Source: an uncultured Pontibacter sp.
Lineage (GTDB): Bacteria > Bacteroidota > Bacteroidia > Cytophagales > Hymenobacteraceae
Direction: 5' to 3'
Assembly: GCA_947499125.1 (NCBI GenBank)
Contig: CANMMP010000005.1
Span: 282,552 to 346,551, forward strand
DNA length: 64,000 bases
Under the pieces are notes generated by a model. The model had not been told where the DNA came from. It did no database searches and worked only from the letters and a program-made list of their open reading frames with translations. The position numbers and the translations under genes are program-made. Shown here one piece after another: positions 17,164 to 25,148 of the stretch. Positions within the stretch are counted from its first letter, which is position 1. Every line of letters begins with the position of its first letter.

Positions 17164-17724
17164 ATGAAAACAAGAGAAATAAAGCGGCCTTCAAGATTTA
17201 TTGTGCTAATCTTAGCAATACTTATCACATTACCATCATGTGCTCTTCTGACTTCTTATAAGAAGTACACATTACAGCGTGCTCCACAAGCAACCTTTCA
17301 GAATAGAATCGGATTTTCAGACAATTTTTCTAAGTCCATAATTTTTTATGATGATGGAAGCTGTCTATTTATTCGAACAATTGACCCCAATAATATAGAT
17401 GGTTATTTAAGTGAAAACAACTACAAGATCTATGGAAGGATTTCAGACTATCATTTTTACTGGGGTGTTTATAAAGTTAATCCCTACTTTATAGAAATAG
17501 AGTTTATAGAGTCTGTACATCAGTAGGGGTTTCAGGGTATAGGAAGATGGAATGCTGTTGTGAAAGACGAAGGTCGAACAATTGAAGTTTTACCAGGGCC
17601 AGTGAACAGAAAGGTGAAAATCCCTTATAGCAGCACTTTTAGTTTTAAAGGAGAAACTATGAAGCTTGATACAACTTTACTTAATCTTGACATTGATCCG
17701 GCAAAAGCTTGGGTGAATAGGTAG
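17164..17724 (+). pseudogene. Putative lipoprotein gene interrupted by an in-frame amber codon
   Basis: From ATG 17164 the leader ends in a lipobox (LPSC) and the frame runs to a TAG at 17524-17526. Reading on in the same frame gives another 65 sense codons to TAG 17722-17724 with no other stop, so the intact gene would encode about 186 residues; the interrupting codon probably was CAG (one transition). The region is AT-rich compared with its neighbours. No family is recognised. The product could be a truncated 120-residue lipoprotein, or the amber could be a sequencing error. Clean downstream coding is the main evidence for a broken gene. Confidence 0.65.
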
Positions 17725-17762
17725 TGATTCATAATTCTTTAAAATAGAGAGAACAAAACCTT

Positions 17763-17849
17763 ATGAAAAGCCTGATCTATAGTTTACTGCTCATTTCTAT
17801 ACTTTTCTCCACATGCCGCAAGTTTAGCGTAAGCGCAACTTGTGGCTAA
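17763..17849 (+). pseudogene. Lipoprotein leader truncated at its lipobox by a REP element
   Basis: ATG 17763 begins a typical lipoprotein leader (MKSLIYSLLLISILFSTC, 18 residues) in which the Cys codon at 17814 coincides with the first bases of the REP element. The frame then reads ten residues of REP sequence and stops at TAA 17847. Nothing after the REP restores a lipoprotein. I read this as a small lipoprotein gene cut off by REP insertion or by deletion joined to it, though chance formation of the leader cannot be excluded. Confidence 0.45.
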
Positions 17850-17959
17850 CTATGGAGCCAGTTTGTAACTGGCTTAATCCACATACTATAGTTTCGCCAG
17901 TTACAAACTGGCTGCAATGTGCAACCACCAGTTACCGCTGCGCTCAAACTGGCGGTATG
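17814..17959. repeat. REP element (RAYT-type), copy 1
   Basis: About 146 bp made of three hairpins: GCCGCAAGTT with AACTTGTGGC, GCCAGTTTGTAACTGGC with a neighbouring inverted partner GCCAGTTACAAACTGGC, and ACCAGTTACCG with CAAACTGGCGGT. A second copy with the same three-hairpin order is at 62664-62807, directly upstream of a RAYT transposase gene. The centre carries ACTATAGT. Confidence 0.75.
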
Positions 17960-17963
17960 GTTA

Positions 17964-18170
17964 TCAATCCTCCGCAAACTCCAGCAAATCCCCCGGTTGG
18001 CAATCCAGTGCTTTACAGATAGCTTCGAGCGTACTGAAACGCACGGCTTTGGCTTTGCCGGTTTTAAGGATGGATAGGTTTGAGAGCGTAATATCAACTT
18101 TCTCCGACAGTTCGTTCAGCGACATTTTCCGTTTGGCCATCATCACATCCAGGTTCACAACTATAGGCAT
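17964..18170 (-). CDS. XRE/Cro-type helix-turn-helix regulator
   Basis: A 68-residue protein that is almost entirely one HTH_3 domain: NLDVMMAKRKMSLNELSEKV, then the recognition region TLSNLSILKTGKAKAVRF and LEAICKALDCQPGDLLEF. It is the small YozG-like type that is regularly paired with a DUF2975 membrane protein, as here (two bases between the genes). The pair probably forms a membrane-signal-controlled regulator, an inference from conserved pairing. Transcription comes from upstream of 18709. Confidence 0.9.
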   Translation of the reverse strand: MPIVVNLDVMMAKRKMSLNELSEKVDITLSNLSILKTGKAKAVRFSTLEAICKALDCQPGDLLEFAED

Positions 18171-18172
18171 GG

Positions 18173-18709
18173 CTATACGGTTAGCTCGTTTTCAGCCTGA
18201 AGCTCTACACCGCGCTTAAAGATTTGCGAAATGATGAATACCAGTCCGGCTATAAATAAATACTCACCACCATCTCCACTGCTCAGCAATTCGCCGGTTC
18301 TTTTCGAGAGCCATTCGCTGTGTGCGCTGCTTATTTGCAACACAATCCAGCTACCCAGCAACACATAACTGATCGACTCTACTCTTCCGGCCACTTCAGA
18401 GGTAAACGGGTTTTGCAGGTTCACTTTCGATAACGTTTGAATAACCAGGTAAGCGATGTAAGCTTTCATGGCAGACAAGGCAACTATAAATGAGAAATGT
18501 AAACTATAGTTATAGAAACTCGATTGGCGAAGGTCGTACAGGTTTAACCCTTGGTATAGATCCTGCGCCGCAGTAGGTTTAAAGTAACTGAAAACATAAG
18601 TAAATAATAAAGCGCCTGTCTTGATCAGTAAGCCTATAAATACGATCCAGGCCAGCACGTGCATGGTGGTTAATATTACTTCCGTCCGGGTTTTGGTATG
18701 TTTTTCCAT
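18173..18709 (-). CDS. DUF2975 family membrane protein
   Basis: A 178-residue protein with four predicted helices (about 13-38, 68-90, 110-128, 150-166) and the DUF2975 segment NLQNPFTSEVAGRVESISY between helices two and three. The family has no assigned activity but is widely encoded next to a small XRE regulator, which follows here after two bases. It may act as an anti-regulator or sensor for that protein (inferred). The upstream 130 bases before position 18841 are AT-rich and include TAAACTATAGTATAA, and probably hold the promoter. Confidence 0.85.
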   Translation of the reverse strand: MEKHTKTRTEVILTTMHVLAWIVFIGLLIKTGALLFTYVFSYFKPTAAQDLYQGLNLYDLRQSSFYNYSLHFSFIVALSAMKAYIAYLVIQTLSKVNLQNPFTSEVAGRVESISYVLLGSWIVLQISSAHSEWLSKRTGELLSSGDGGEYLFIAGLVFIISQIFKRGVELQAENELTV

Positions 18710-18840
18710 AGTTGTAGGGTTATAGTTAATGGTGTAAGTATAAGCAATATTTATTGAAAAACAATAAATATTATTTGATTTTTGGTAAATAGGTACAAGT
18801 TGAGTTTAAACTATAGTATAACCTAAGGTTTACACCTCAA

Positions 18841-18881
18841 TAGCTATTTAACTTGCTGGTGAAAACACACAGCAAGGGCGT
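18841..18881. repeat. 41-bp interspersed hairpin repeat, copy 1
   Basis: TAGCTATTTAACTTGCTGG starts the repeat and CACAGCAAGGGCGT ends it; CTTGCTG and CAGCAAG form a stem. A near-identical inverted copy lies at 43778-43818. It occupies the spacer upstream of the sugar acetyltransferase gene and contributes an apparent but unlikely upstream start at 18853. Confidence 0.7.
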
Positions 18882-18939
18882 AAGGTGTAAAAGTCTTCCA
18901 GGGTTAATATCTATCTGCCAATCCCACGTACAATACTCC

Positions 18940-19497
18940 ATGCAAACCGAAAAACAGAAAATGCAGGCCGGCGAGTTGTACGATCCTTTAGATGAAGAAC
19001 TATCAGAGGAGCGGATCAAGGCCAGATTGCTGCTACAACAACTCAACAACTCCCGCGAAGATTACCCTATTGAAAGAGGCCGCATTATAAAAGAGCTTAT
19101 CCCAAACTCAGGCGAAGGATTGTGGCTGCAACCACCTTTTTACTGCGATTACGGCTATAATATTATAGTTGGCGAGAAGGTGTTCTTTAACTTTAACTGC
19201 GTGGTGCTGGATGTAATGTCGGTAACGATTGGCAGCCGCACACTTTTCGGCCCGAATGTACAGATCTACACCGCTACACACCCGCTAAACTATAAAGAAC
19301 GCGCTGCCGGGCTGGAGTTTGCCAAACCTGTAACTATAGGCGAAGACGTTTGGGTAGGTGGAAGCGTGGTTATTTGCCCCGGCGTAACGATAGGCAACAG
19401 ATGTGTGATAGGAGCGGGCAGTGTAGTTACGAAAGATATCCCTATTGGTGTGTTTGCGGCCGGCAACCCGTGTAAAGTTATCCGGGAGCTGGATTAG
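18940..19497 (+). CDS. maa: Maltose/galactoside O-acetyltransferase family enzyme
   Basis: A 185-residue left-handed beta-helix acetyltransferase of the LacA/Maa/NodL group, moving acetyl from acetyl-CoA to a sugar hydroxyl. The N-terminal MQAGELYDPLDEEL block, the active-site His in TATHPLNYKER (about residue 112) and the hexapeptide repeats IGEDVWVGGSVVICPGVTIG and CVIGAGSVVTKDIP are all clear. The frame is open from 18853, but upstream codons are in the interspersed repeat, and ATG 18940 gives the standard N-terminus. It stands alone. Confidence 0.9.
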   Translation: MQTEKQKMQAGELYDPLDEELSEERIKARLLLQQLNNSREDYPIERGRIIKELIPNSGEGLWLQPPFYCDYGYNIIVGEKVFFNFNCVVLDVMSVTIGSRTLFGPNVQIYTATHPLNYKERAAGLEFAKPVTIGEDVWVGGSVVICPGVTIGNRCVIGAGSVVTKDIPIGVFAAGNPCKVIRELD

Positions 19498-19547
19498 TAC
19501 ATTTTTATAGTTACCTTACCTATAGCATAAGCCTCAACTATAAAACC

Positions 19548-20105
19548 ATGCAACAACTAAGCGTCCGCGAACTCCAGGCCGAAGACATACCACTTATAGC
19601 CGACTACTGGCTAAACTCGGAGCCAGCCTTTTTAATTGACATGGGCGTTGACCTGGCTAAAGTTCCTACCCGGGACGACATGACAGCTATGCTTACCAAC
19701 CAGCTGAGTTTACCAGTTCCTGAGCGAATGAGCTACGCCCTGATATGGCTGGTAAACAATGAACCGGTTGGTCATTGTAACGTGAATAATATCAGGTTTG
19801 GTGAATCGGCTTATATGCACCTGCATTTGTGGCAGCCAGCTGTCAGGCAGAAAGGGGCAGGGACAGAACTGGTGAAAAGGTCGTTGCCATACTTTTTTGA
19901 GAAACTACAGCTGCAAACCTTATACTGTGAGCCATATGCGCTTAACCCGGCACCAAATAAAACACTGCCCAAAGTTGGCTTCGAGTTCGTGAAACGGCAC
20001 ATTACTGTGCCCGGAAGTATAAATTTTGAGCAGGAGGTTAATCTCTGGAAATTAACCCGGGCAGCCTACGAACAACTGATGCTTGATTCAAACTATAAAC
20101 TATAA
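19548..20105 (+). CDS. GNAT-family N-acetyltransferase
   Basis: A 185-residue GNAT enzyme of the RimJ/RimL-like type. Seen are LSVRELQAEDIPLIADYW at the N-terminus, the strand YALIWLVNNEPVGHCNVNNI, the acetyl-CoA binding region RQKGAGTELVKRSLPYF (about 104-120), and the family's NPAPNKTLPKVGFEFVKR near 145-162. The substrate is unknown. It follows the acetyltransferase by 50 bases and ends 27 bases before the convergent gene at 20133. Confidence 0.85.
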   Translation: MQQLSVRELQAEDIPLIADYWLNSEPAFLIDMGVDLAKVPTRDDMTAMLTNQLSLPVPERMSYALIWLVNNEPVGHCNVNNIRFGESAYMHLHLWQPAVRQKGAGTELVKRSLPYFFEKLQLQTLYCEPYALNPAPNKTLPKVGFEFVKRHITVPGSINFEQEVNLWKLTRAAYEQLMLDSNYKL

Positions 20106-20132
20106 ATTGGTGGCCAGGAAACTATAGTTGCA

Positions 20133-20528
20133 TCATTCCTCATCCTGCTTTATTCTTTTTATTTCGACTTCTTTTTTGCCTTTATAGATTTTCCCGGATG
20201 CTGTATTTGCCTTATATTGGTAATAATGCCCGGCATCATAGGCTATATAAAAGCCGGTTTTGGGATCGTATACTTTGCTGATGTTCGGGTAAAACCATAA
20301 ACCTGAAACTGGTTCGGGTACGCGGGTTTTGCTGGCATCCAGTGCGTTGGGCATGGGTACAGGTAGCGTATTGGCAGAGTCGGTGGCCGACCAGCTGAGT
20401 TTTGCCGTTTCTGATCTTAAAAAATGATCAAATCTTTTCACAAAGTCACCTTTCTCTTTTGTTTGGGCCAGCGCTTGTGTACCGATTATAATTAATAAAG
20501 CGAAAACTATAGTTTTAAGTATGTTCAT
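20133..20528 (-). CDS. Exported protein of unknown function
   Basis: A 131-residue protein with a signal peptide ending about GTQALAQT and a small soluble domain with aromatic residues (SGLWFYPNISKVY, GFYIAYDAGHYYQYKAN) and a lysine-rich tail. I do not recognise a family. The full palindrome AACTATAGTT lies at 20505-20514 inside the signal-peptide coding region, and another at 20120-20129 just past the stop codon. It has its own promoter region or reads through from further upstream. Confidence 0.7.
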   Translation of the reverse strand: MNILKTIVFALLIIIGTQALAQTKEKGDFVKRFDHFLRSETAKLSWSATDSANTLPVPMPNALDASKTRVPEPVSGLWFYPNISKVYDPKTGFYIAYDAGHYYQYKANTASGKIYKGKKEVEIKRIKQDEE

Positions 20529-20587
20529 TAGCCAGGTTTATACTTTATAGTTGAAATATCAAGATAATATCTCTGGAAACAAGCTCC

Positions 20588-20620
20588 AAAAAAAGAGCCT
20601 CAGTTTTCAGGCTGAAGCTC
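20588..20620 (-). terminator. Rho-independent terminator of the cytochrome c gene
   Basis: Read on the minus strand: stem GAGCTTCAG/CTGAGGCTC (one G-U pair) with a short loop, followed by seven T. It lies 25 bases after the cytochrome stop. Confidence 0.8.
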
Positions 20621-20645
20621 TTCGGGAATAGTTTAAAGCAGATAG

Positions 20646-21644
20646 CTACGATTTGCCGGGCGCTGGCGAAAATTTCACTACCCGGTTGTTCTTAGGTTCT
20701 ACAGTCCGCAGAAACTGGTAGATCGCTTTCAGGTCTTCTTCGGTCATGCCGGCATACATAGCCCAGGGCATTATCGGGTTAAAATCGTCTGGTCCCACTG
20801 TCTGCCCGGTATTTGCAGGGCTATCATGTTGCTTAAAGCGATTCACAAACTCCTCTTCGGTCCAGGAGCCTATACCTGTTTCTTTGTCGGAGGTTAGGTT
20901 GGCAGAGCGTTGCACGGCTCCGTTTGGCATCTTAAATTCGCTTCCACCAGCCAGGTACATACCTTCTATAGGTTTTCCTTTATTGGCAGGAGTATGGCAC
21001 TCACTGCACGCAGCTATCGTCAGCAAATATTTTCCTTTAGATACAGGGTCATCAAGAACAGGCTCTGCAGATGCCACGCGTTTAGTTGGCATGGTGCGCA
21101 AAATCAGGTTCATCGGGAAATCCGGGTCCGGCTTAGGTATGTCGTTCTTAATTGGCGCGAGTGAGCGGATGTACGTGATAATGGCATGCAGGTCCTGTTC
21201 GCGCATCTGGCTATAAGATTTAAAAGGCATCACCGGGAAAAGCGGTTCACCATCTTTGCTCACGCCTTCGGTTATCGCGCGGTAAACTTCGCCATCTGTC
21301 CAGGCGCCTATGCCAGTCTCTCTATCCGAAGTAATATTGCGGGCATAAAACACCCCCGGGAAACCCATGGAATGGTCGAAACGGTCGCCGCCTTTACCTT
21401 CGGTGCCCGGCGTAACTGGCCCGGCAAACTTCGAAAAGTCGCGGGTTGAGTGACAGTCGATGCAAACTGTAACATGGTTAGCCAGGTATTCGCCGCGTGC
21501 CTGCAAGGCAGGTGTTTTGTTTATTTGCAGGGCCGGTGCAGCATCCACATTCGGGAATGCATACTGAATGTACAATGCGCCAGCCGAAACCACCACACCG
21601 ATGGCTACAAGCGCATATCCTAAAAAGGTAAGCACTTTTTTCAT
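20646..21644 (-). CDS. Membrane-anchored diheme cytochrome c
   Basis: A 332-residue protein with an N-terminal membrane anchor (about 5-27) and two class I cytochrome c domains. Heme-binding motifs are CIDCH (about residue 61) and CSECH (about 213), with likely axial Met in PVMPFKSYS and PIMPWAMYAG. The duplicated arrangement resembles the cytochrome subunit of periplasmic dehydrogenases, though no dehydrogenase gene adjoins it. It probably passes electrons between a quinone or dehydrogenase and a terminal oxidase; the physiological partner is unknown. It is a single-gene unit with a strong terminator. Confidence 0.9.
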   Translation of the reverse strand: MKKVLTFLGYALVAIGVVVSAGALYIQYAFPNVDAAPALQINKTPALQARGEYLANHVTVCIDCHSTRDFSKFAGPVTPGTEGKGGDRFDHSMGFPGVFYARNITSDRETGIGAWTDGEVYRAITEGVSKDGEPLFPVMPFKSYSQMREQDLHAIITYIRSLAPIKNDIPKPDPDFPMNLILRTMPTKRVASAEPVLDDPVSKGKYLLTIAACSECHTPANKGKPIEGMYLAGGSEFKMPNGAVQRSANLTSDKETGIGSWTEEEFVNRFKQHDSPANTGQTVGPDDFNPIMPWAMYAGMTEEDLKAIYQFLRTVEPKNNRVVKFSPAPGKS

Positions 21645-21848
21645 AGAGTTACAAAACAGATGGTTAAAGTATAGGCGAAAATAATAGAGTAATTTTTAAA
21701 ATATTTTGCACTTATACAACCATGTGCTTTCTATATCTCATTGATTTTGAGTAGAGATATACTTTGAAATGGTAGACCTGAGTATATAATGCGGCAAGGT
21801 AAAATGTAAGTTCTGACTTTAAATAAAGTATAGCCTGGAGCACAGCAT

Positions 21849-21886
21849 AAAAAAAGCCGGAACTCCTTATCAGAGCTCCGGCTTTT
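21849..21886. terminator. Bidirectional hairpin terminator downstream of the M16 pair
   Basis: AAAAGCCGGA and TCCGGCTTTT form the stem with a small internal bulge, flanked by A and T runs. It lies 21 bases after the M16-gene stop on the minus strand and is followed by a full AACTATAGTT at 21898-21907. Confidence 0.85.
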
Positions 21887-21906
21887 CTATAGGTATGAAC
21901 TATAGT

Positions 21907-23550
21907 TTATTTGAACGTGTCTTTGCTATCTACAATTTTTACGTCCTTCACATTCAGTTTATAGTTTGCGATGATGTCGTCTTCGGCCAGTACTTCTTTT
22001 GGTAAGCCTTCGCGTACCAGGTTAGAGTAGCTCATCGGCGATGGCGTATTGTTGAGCAGGGCTTGCTTTAGTGGCTCCGCTTCACTGTCGTCGGTAACTA
22101 TAGTTATGAACATGTTCTCAATGTCCCAGTACTTCTTCACGGCTTCGTTCACCTGGTCAACAGTAAGGTTAGCTAATTGCTGGTCCATTTCCTGCAGGTA
22201 ATCCTGGCGGCCATAAAAGCGGGAGTCCATTAAAAAGCCTAGTTGTTTTTCTTCGGTTTGGGCGTATAGTTTCATGTAAGAGCGCAGGAACTTACGCGTC
22301 AGCTCAAACTCTTCCTGGGTCATGCCATTCTTAATCAGGTTATCAACTTCGCGCATAGCCAGGCGCAGTGCAAAGTGTGCATGCCCAACGTTGATGTCCT
22401 TTAGCTCAGTGTACTGCTGCTTCAAGCCTTCCGCTATCTGCACCGGTCTTATCCAGAGGGCAAAGTAGTTGGATGCGCGCGGCACACCCGGGTTTGGCAA
22501 CTGGAAACTTCCGCCATTGTCGTACCACTCAATATAAGAGTAGTCGCCGTAGTTCATGGAGCGGGTTGTGCGTATCTTGTCGTATAGTTTGCCGTAGCTT
22601 TTGCGGTGCTCACCTAAAAACGAGTTAGCTACCATCAAAGCGGCAAAGTCGTCGGAAGAACGCGTAACAGGCATTGGCGTACCTGTAAATATGGCAGAAC
22701 CTAAGGCATCAGATTTTTGAATGATCTCTACCTGCACGCCATTTGGCTCGTTTGGCTTACCTGACGCTGGAATATTTGGTGTAACATCTGAAAGCTGGCC
22801 CATATCAGCCTTTAGCTTGTTCAGGAAGTCCGCGCTATAGTTACCGGCCACACCTACCATCACATTGTTGCGGGTAAACATGTTGCGCCAGTGGTTCTTC
22901 ACATCTTCCAGGGTAATGTTCGGTACACTGGCCGAGGTGCCTTCTACCAGATGCTGGTAATTGGTGCCTCGGAACAACAAATCTTCCAGGGCTTTTTTGC
23001 TATACTCCTCATCCGACGAAGCGCGAATTACCTGGTCTACAAAGTTTTGCTGGTTCGATTTTACTCGGTTAAAATCCTCTTCTGCAAAAGCAGGCTGCAG
23101 CATCAGGCCACGCACGATCGGGTAAAAATCATTAAGGAAATCGCGGTGCACCATAAATGTAAAGGTCGTTACTTCCTTATCGGTATTGGCACCATAACCT
23201 GCTGCCCATGGGTAAATTTTGTCCCGGATCTGGGTAACGGTCATGTCCTGCGTTCCGGAGTTGGCGATCATCTGGGCTGTGGCATAGGTCAAACCTTCCT
23301 TACCTTCAGGGTCCGACATAGAACCGTTCTTGAACATCAGCTTAATGATCACTTTGTTCGACTGCGGGTTCTGTAACTCTACCACTTTGCCCGGGCCAAA
23401 AGCCGTATTGGCATCAAAGGCAGCAGGAGCAGTTTCGGTAGTAGTGGTTGTCTCGGTTTCGGTGGTTTGCTGGGATGTCTGTGGCTGTTTGGTGCACGAT
23501 GCGGCCAACAGGGCAACAGGCAATATATAAGCAGCTATTTTCTTCATCAT
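21907..23550 (-). CDS. M16-family peptidase homologue lacking the zinc motif (lipoprotein)
   Basis: A 547-residue lipoprotein (lipobox LAASC, then a Thr/Glu-rich linker to about residue 45) with the two-domain M16 fold. Where active M16 enzymes have HxxEH, this one reads EGLTYATAQMIANSG, so the metal ligands are absent. The C-terminal half has the YxxxR-like substrate-binding region near DKIRTTRSMNYGDY. It follows the active subunit by 30 bases and probably forms a heterodimer with it, like the alpha/beta pair of mitochondrial processing peptidase. It would sit on the periplasmic or outer face of a membrane. Confidence 0.85.
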   Translation of the reverse strand: MMKKIAAYILPVALLAASCTKQPQTSQQTTETETTTTTETAPAAFDANTAFGPGKVVELQNPQSNKVIIKLMFKNGSMSDPEGKEGLTYATAQMIANSGTQDMTVTQIRDKIYPWAAGYGANTDKEVTTFTFMVHRDFLNDFYPIVRGLMLQPAFAEEDFNRVKSNQQNFVDQVIRASSDEEYSKKALEDLLFRGTNYQHLVEGTSASVPNITLEDVKNHWRNMFTRNNVMVGVAGNYSADFLNKLKADMGQLSDVTPNIPASGKPNEPNGVQVEIIQKSDALGSAIFTGTPMPVTRSSDDFAALMVANSFLGEHRKSYGKLYDKIRTTRSMNYGDYSYIEWYDNGGSFQLPNPGVPRASNYFALWIRPVQIAEGLKQQYTELKDINVGHAHFALRLAMREVDNLIKNGMTQEEFELTRKFLRSYMKLYAQTEEKQLGFLMDSRFYGRQDYLQEMDQQLANLTVDQVNEAVKKYWDIENMFITIVTDDSEAEPLKQALLNNTPSPMSYSNLVREGLPKEVLAEDDIIANYKLNVKDVKIVDSKDTFK

Positions 23551-23580
23551 TTCTTTTTCTAAATCTGGTTAACTATAAAA

Positions 23581-24930
23581 TTACTTTACCGGCGACTTCT
23601 CAGCTGGGGCAATAGAGCCTACTGTGAGTGTGGTTGGTGTAAAGTACTTTTTGGCTACATCCATCAGGTCTTTTGCCGTAACCGTGTCGAACACGGCATA
23701 CAGGTTATTAATGGACTCCGGGTTGCCCGTTAGCCAGATGTACTGTGCCAGCGAGTTGGCGATCGCGTCGGGGCTATCCATGCTCATGGCAAAGCTATAC
23801 TTGATGCGCGACTTGGTATCTGCAATTTTCTGCGCGTCTATTTGTTTTGTTTTAGCTTCGTTCAGCACACGCATCATCTCGTCTTTTACATACTGCATGT
23901 CGTTAGGACTTACTACCGATGCGGAGAAAGAAACCAGGTTCGGATCGCGGGAGAACTGCGGGCCACCACCAATAAAGCGGGCTTTCTGCTCCTGCACTAC
24001 CAGTTTGCGGAATAGGTCAGAGTTCTGAGAGAAAAGTATGTTGGAAAGTATACTTAGTGCCGGCAGGTCTTTATCCTTATCAGAGAAGGCCGGGCCTTTA
24101 AAAGCAAGCGACAGGTAAGGCGGGAAGCCCTGCTGCTGCACATGTGCATAGCGGGTTTGTGTTTGCTTCGGTTCTGTAGCTATAGTTGGTTTATAGGTGC
24201 CACGCTTCCAGTCGCCGAAATACTGCTGTGCCAGGCTGTTTACTTTTTCAGGAGTTACATCGCCTACCACAACTATAGTTGTATACTCTGGTCTGTAGAA
24301 GCGGTCGAAAAAAGTAAGGGAGTAATCGTATTGGTTTGGCATATCCACCACATCTTCAAAAAAGCCCATGGTAGTGTGAGAGTAAGTGTGTTTTGTAAAG
24401 GCAGTGCTCACCAGTTTCTCGTATAGTTGCTGGTATGGGCTGGCGGAGTTCTTGGTATACTCGCCTTTTACGGCTCCTGCCTCGGTCTTAAAGTCGTGCA
24501 CGCTATACTTCAGGTTCTGGAAACGGTCTGCTTCAATCTCGAACATCTTGTCCAGCATCTCGGCATTACCGGTCATGTGGTACACGGTGCGGTCTATGCT
24601 GGTGTTGGCATTGGCGGCGGCGCCCATTTCTTTCATAATGTCGCCGTAAGCTTCTTTGCTATACTTGTCGGTGCCCCGGAACATCATATGCTCAAAAAAG
24701 TGCGCAAATCCGGTCTTGCCCTTTTCAACTTCCTCGCGCGAGCCGGCTCTTACTACAATGTAAAAGGCAGCAATGCCCGGGCTATTGTAAGGCACAGTTA
24801 CTACATTCAGGCCATTATCCATCTTTTTCTGGTGGATAGGGTAGGGTAGGATCTTACTGCTTTGCTGTGCCATTACGCCGGTAACGGAGAAGAGCACCAG
24901 CAGGAGTAATGCTACTGTCTTGTTTCTCAT
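23581..24930 (-). CDS. Zinc-dependent M16-family peptidase (active subunit)
   Basis: A 449-residue exported protease with a signal peptide ending about GVMAQ. The inverse zinc motif HFFEH (about residues 77-81, within GFAHFFEHMMFRG) and the distal Glu in the KTEAGAVKGEYTKN block are intact. The C-terminal half contains PYLSLAFKGPAFSD, where substrate-binding residues are expected. It is first in a two-gene operon with the inactive paralogue downstream (30-base gap). Such pairs degrade peptides in the periplasm or at the surface; the substrate is unknown. A full AACTATAGTT sits inside the gene at 24271-24280 and AAGTATACTT at 24047-24056. Confidence 0.95.
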   Translation of the reverse strand: MRNKTVALLLLVLFSVTGVMAQQSSKILPYPIHQKKMDNGLNVVTVPYNSPGIAAFYIVVRAGSREEVEKGKTGFAHFFEHMMFRGTDKYSKEAYGDIMKEMGAAANANTSIDRTVYHMTGNAEMLDKMFEIEADRFQNLKYSVHDFKTEAGAVKGEYTKNSASPYQQLYEKLVSTAFTKHTYSHTTMGFFEDVVDMPNQYDYSLTFFDRFYRPEYTTIVVVGDVTPEKVNSLAQQYFGDWKRGTYKPTIATEPKQTQTRYAHVQQQGFPPYLSLAFKGPAFSDKDKDLPALSILSNILFSQNSDLFRKLVVQEQKARFIGGGPQFSRDPNLVSFSASVVSPNDMQYVKDEMMRVLNEAKTKQIDAQKIADTKSRIKYSFAMSMDSPDAIANSLAQYIWLTGNPESINNLYAVFDTVTAKDLMDVAKKYFTPTTLTVGSIAPAEKSPVK

Positions 24931-25148
24931 GTTTTATAGTGTTAGTAGGTTAAAGTTTAATTGTGTACGGTAATACTGGTAATTAAATATAGCATAATCG
25001 CTTTTTTTGCACAAGTCACCGGATATAAAGTGCTATTCTGTCTATCAACTGTAAGGTTTTATCGGTGAGCGGAAGTATAAAAAAGGCTTGCATTGATCTA
25101 AAAATGGATTAAGGAGTATATATAGCCATACAAATACAAACACACCCT

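Noticed and set aside
17846..18097. Minus-strand ORF across the REP and HTH gene end
   Set aside because: Its codons are REP hairpins; overlaps the certain XRE gene in another frame.
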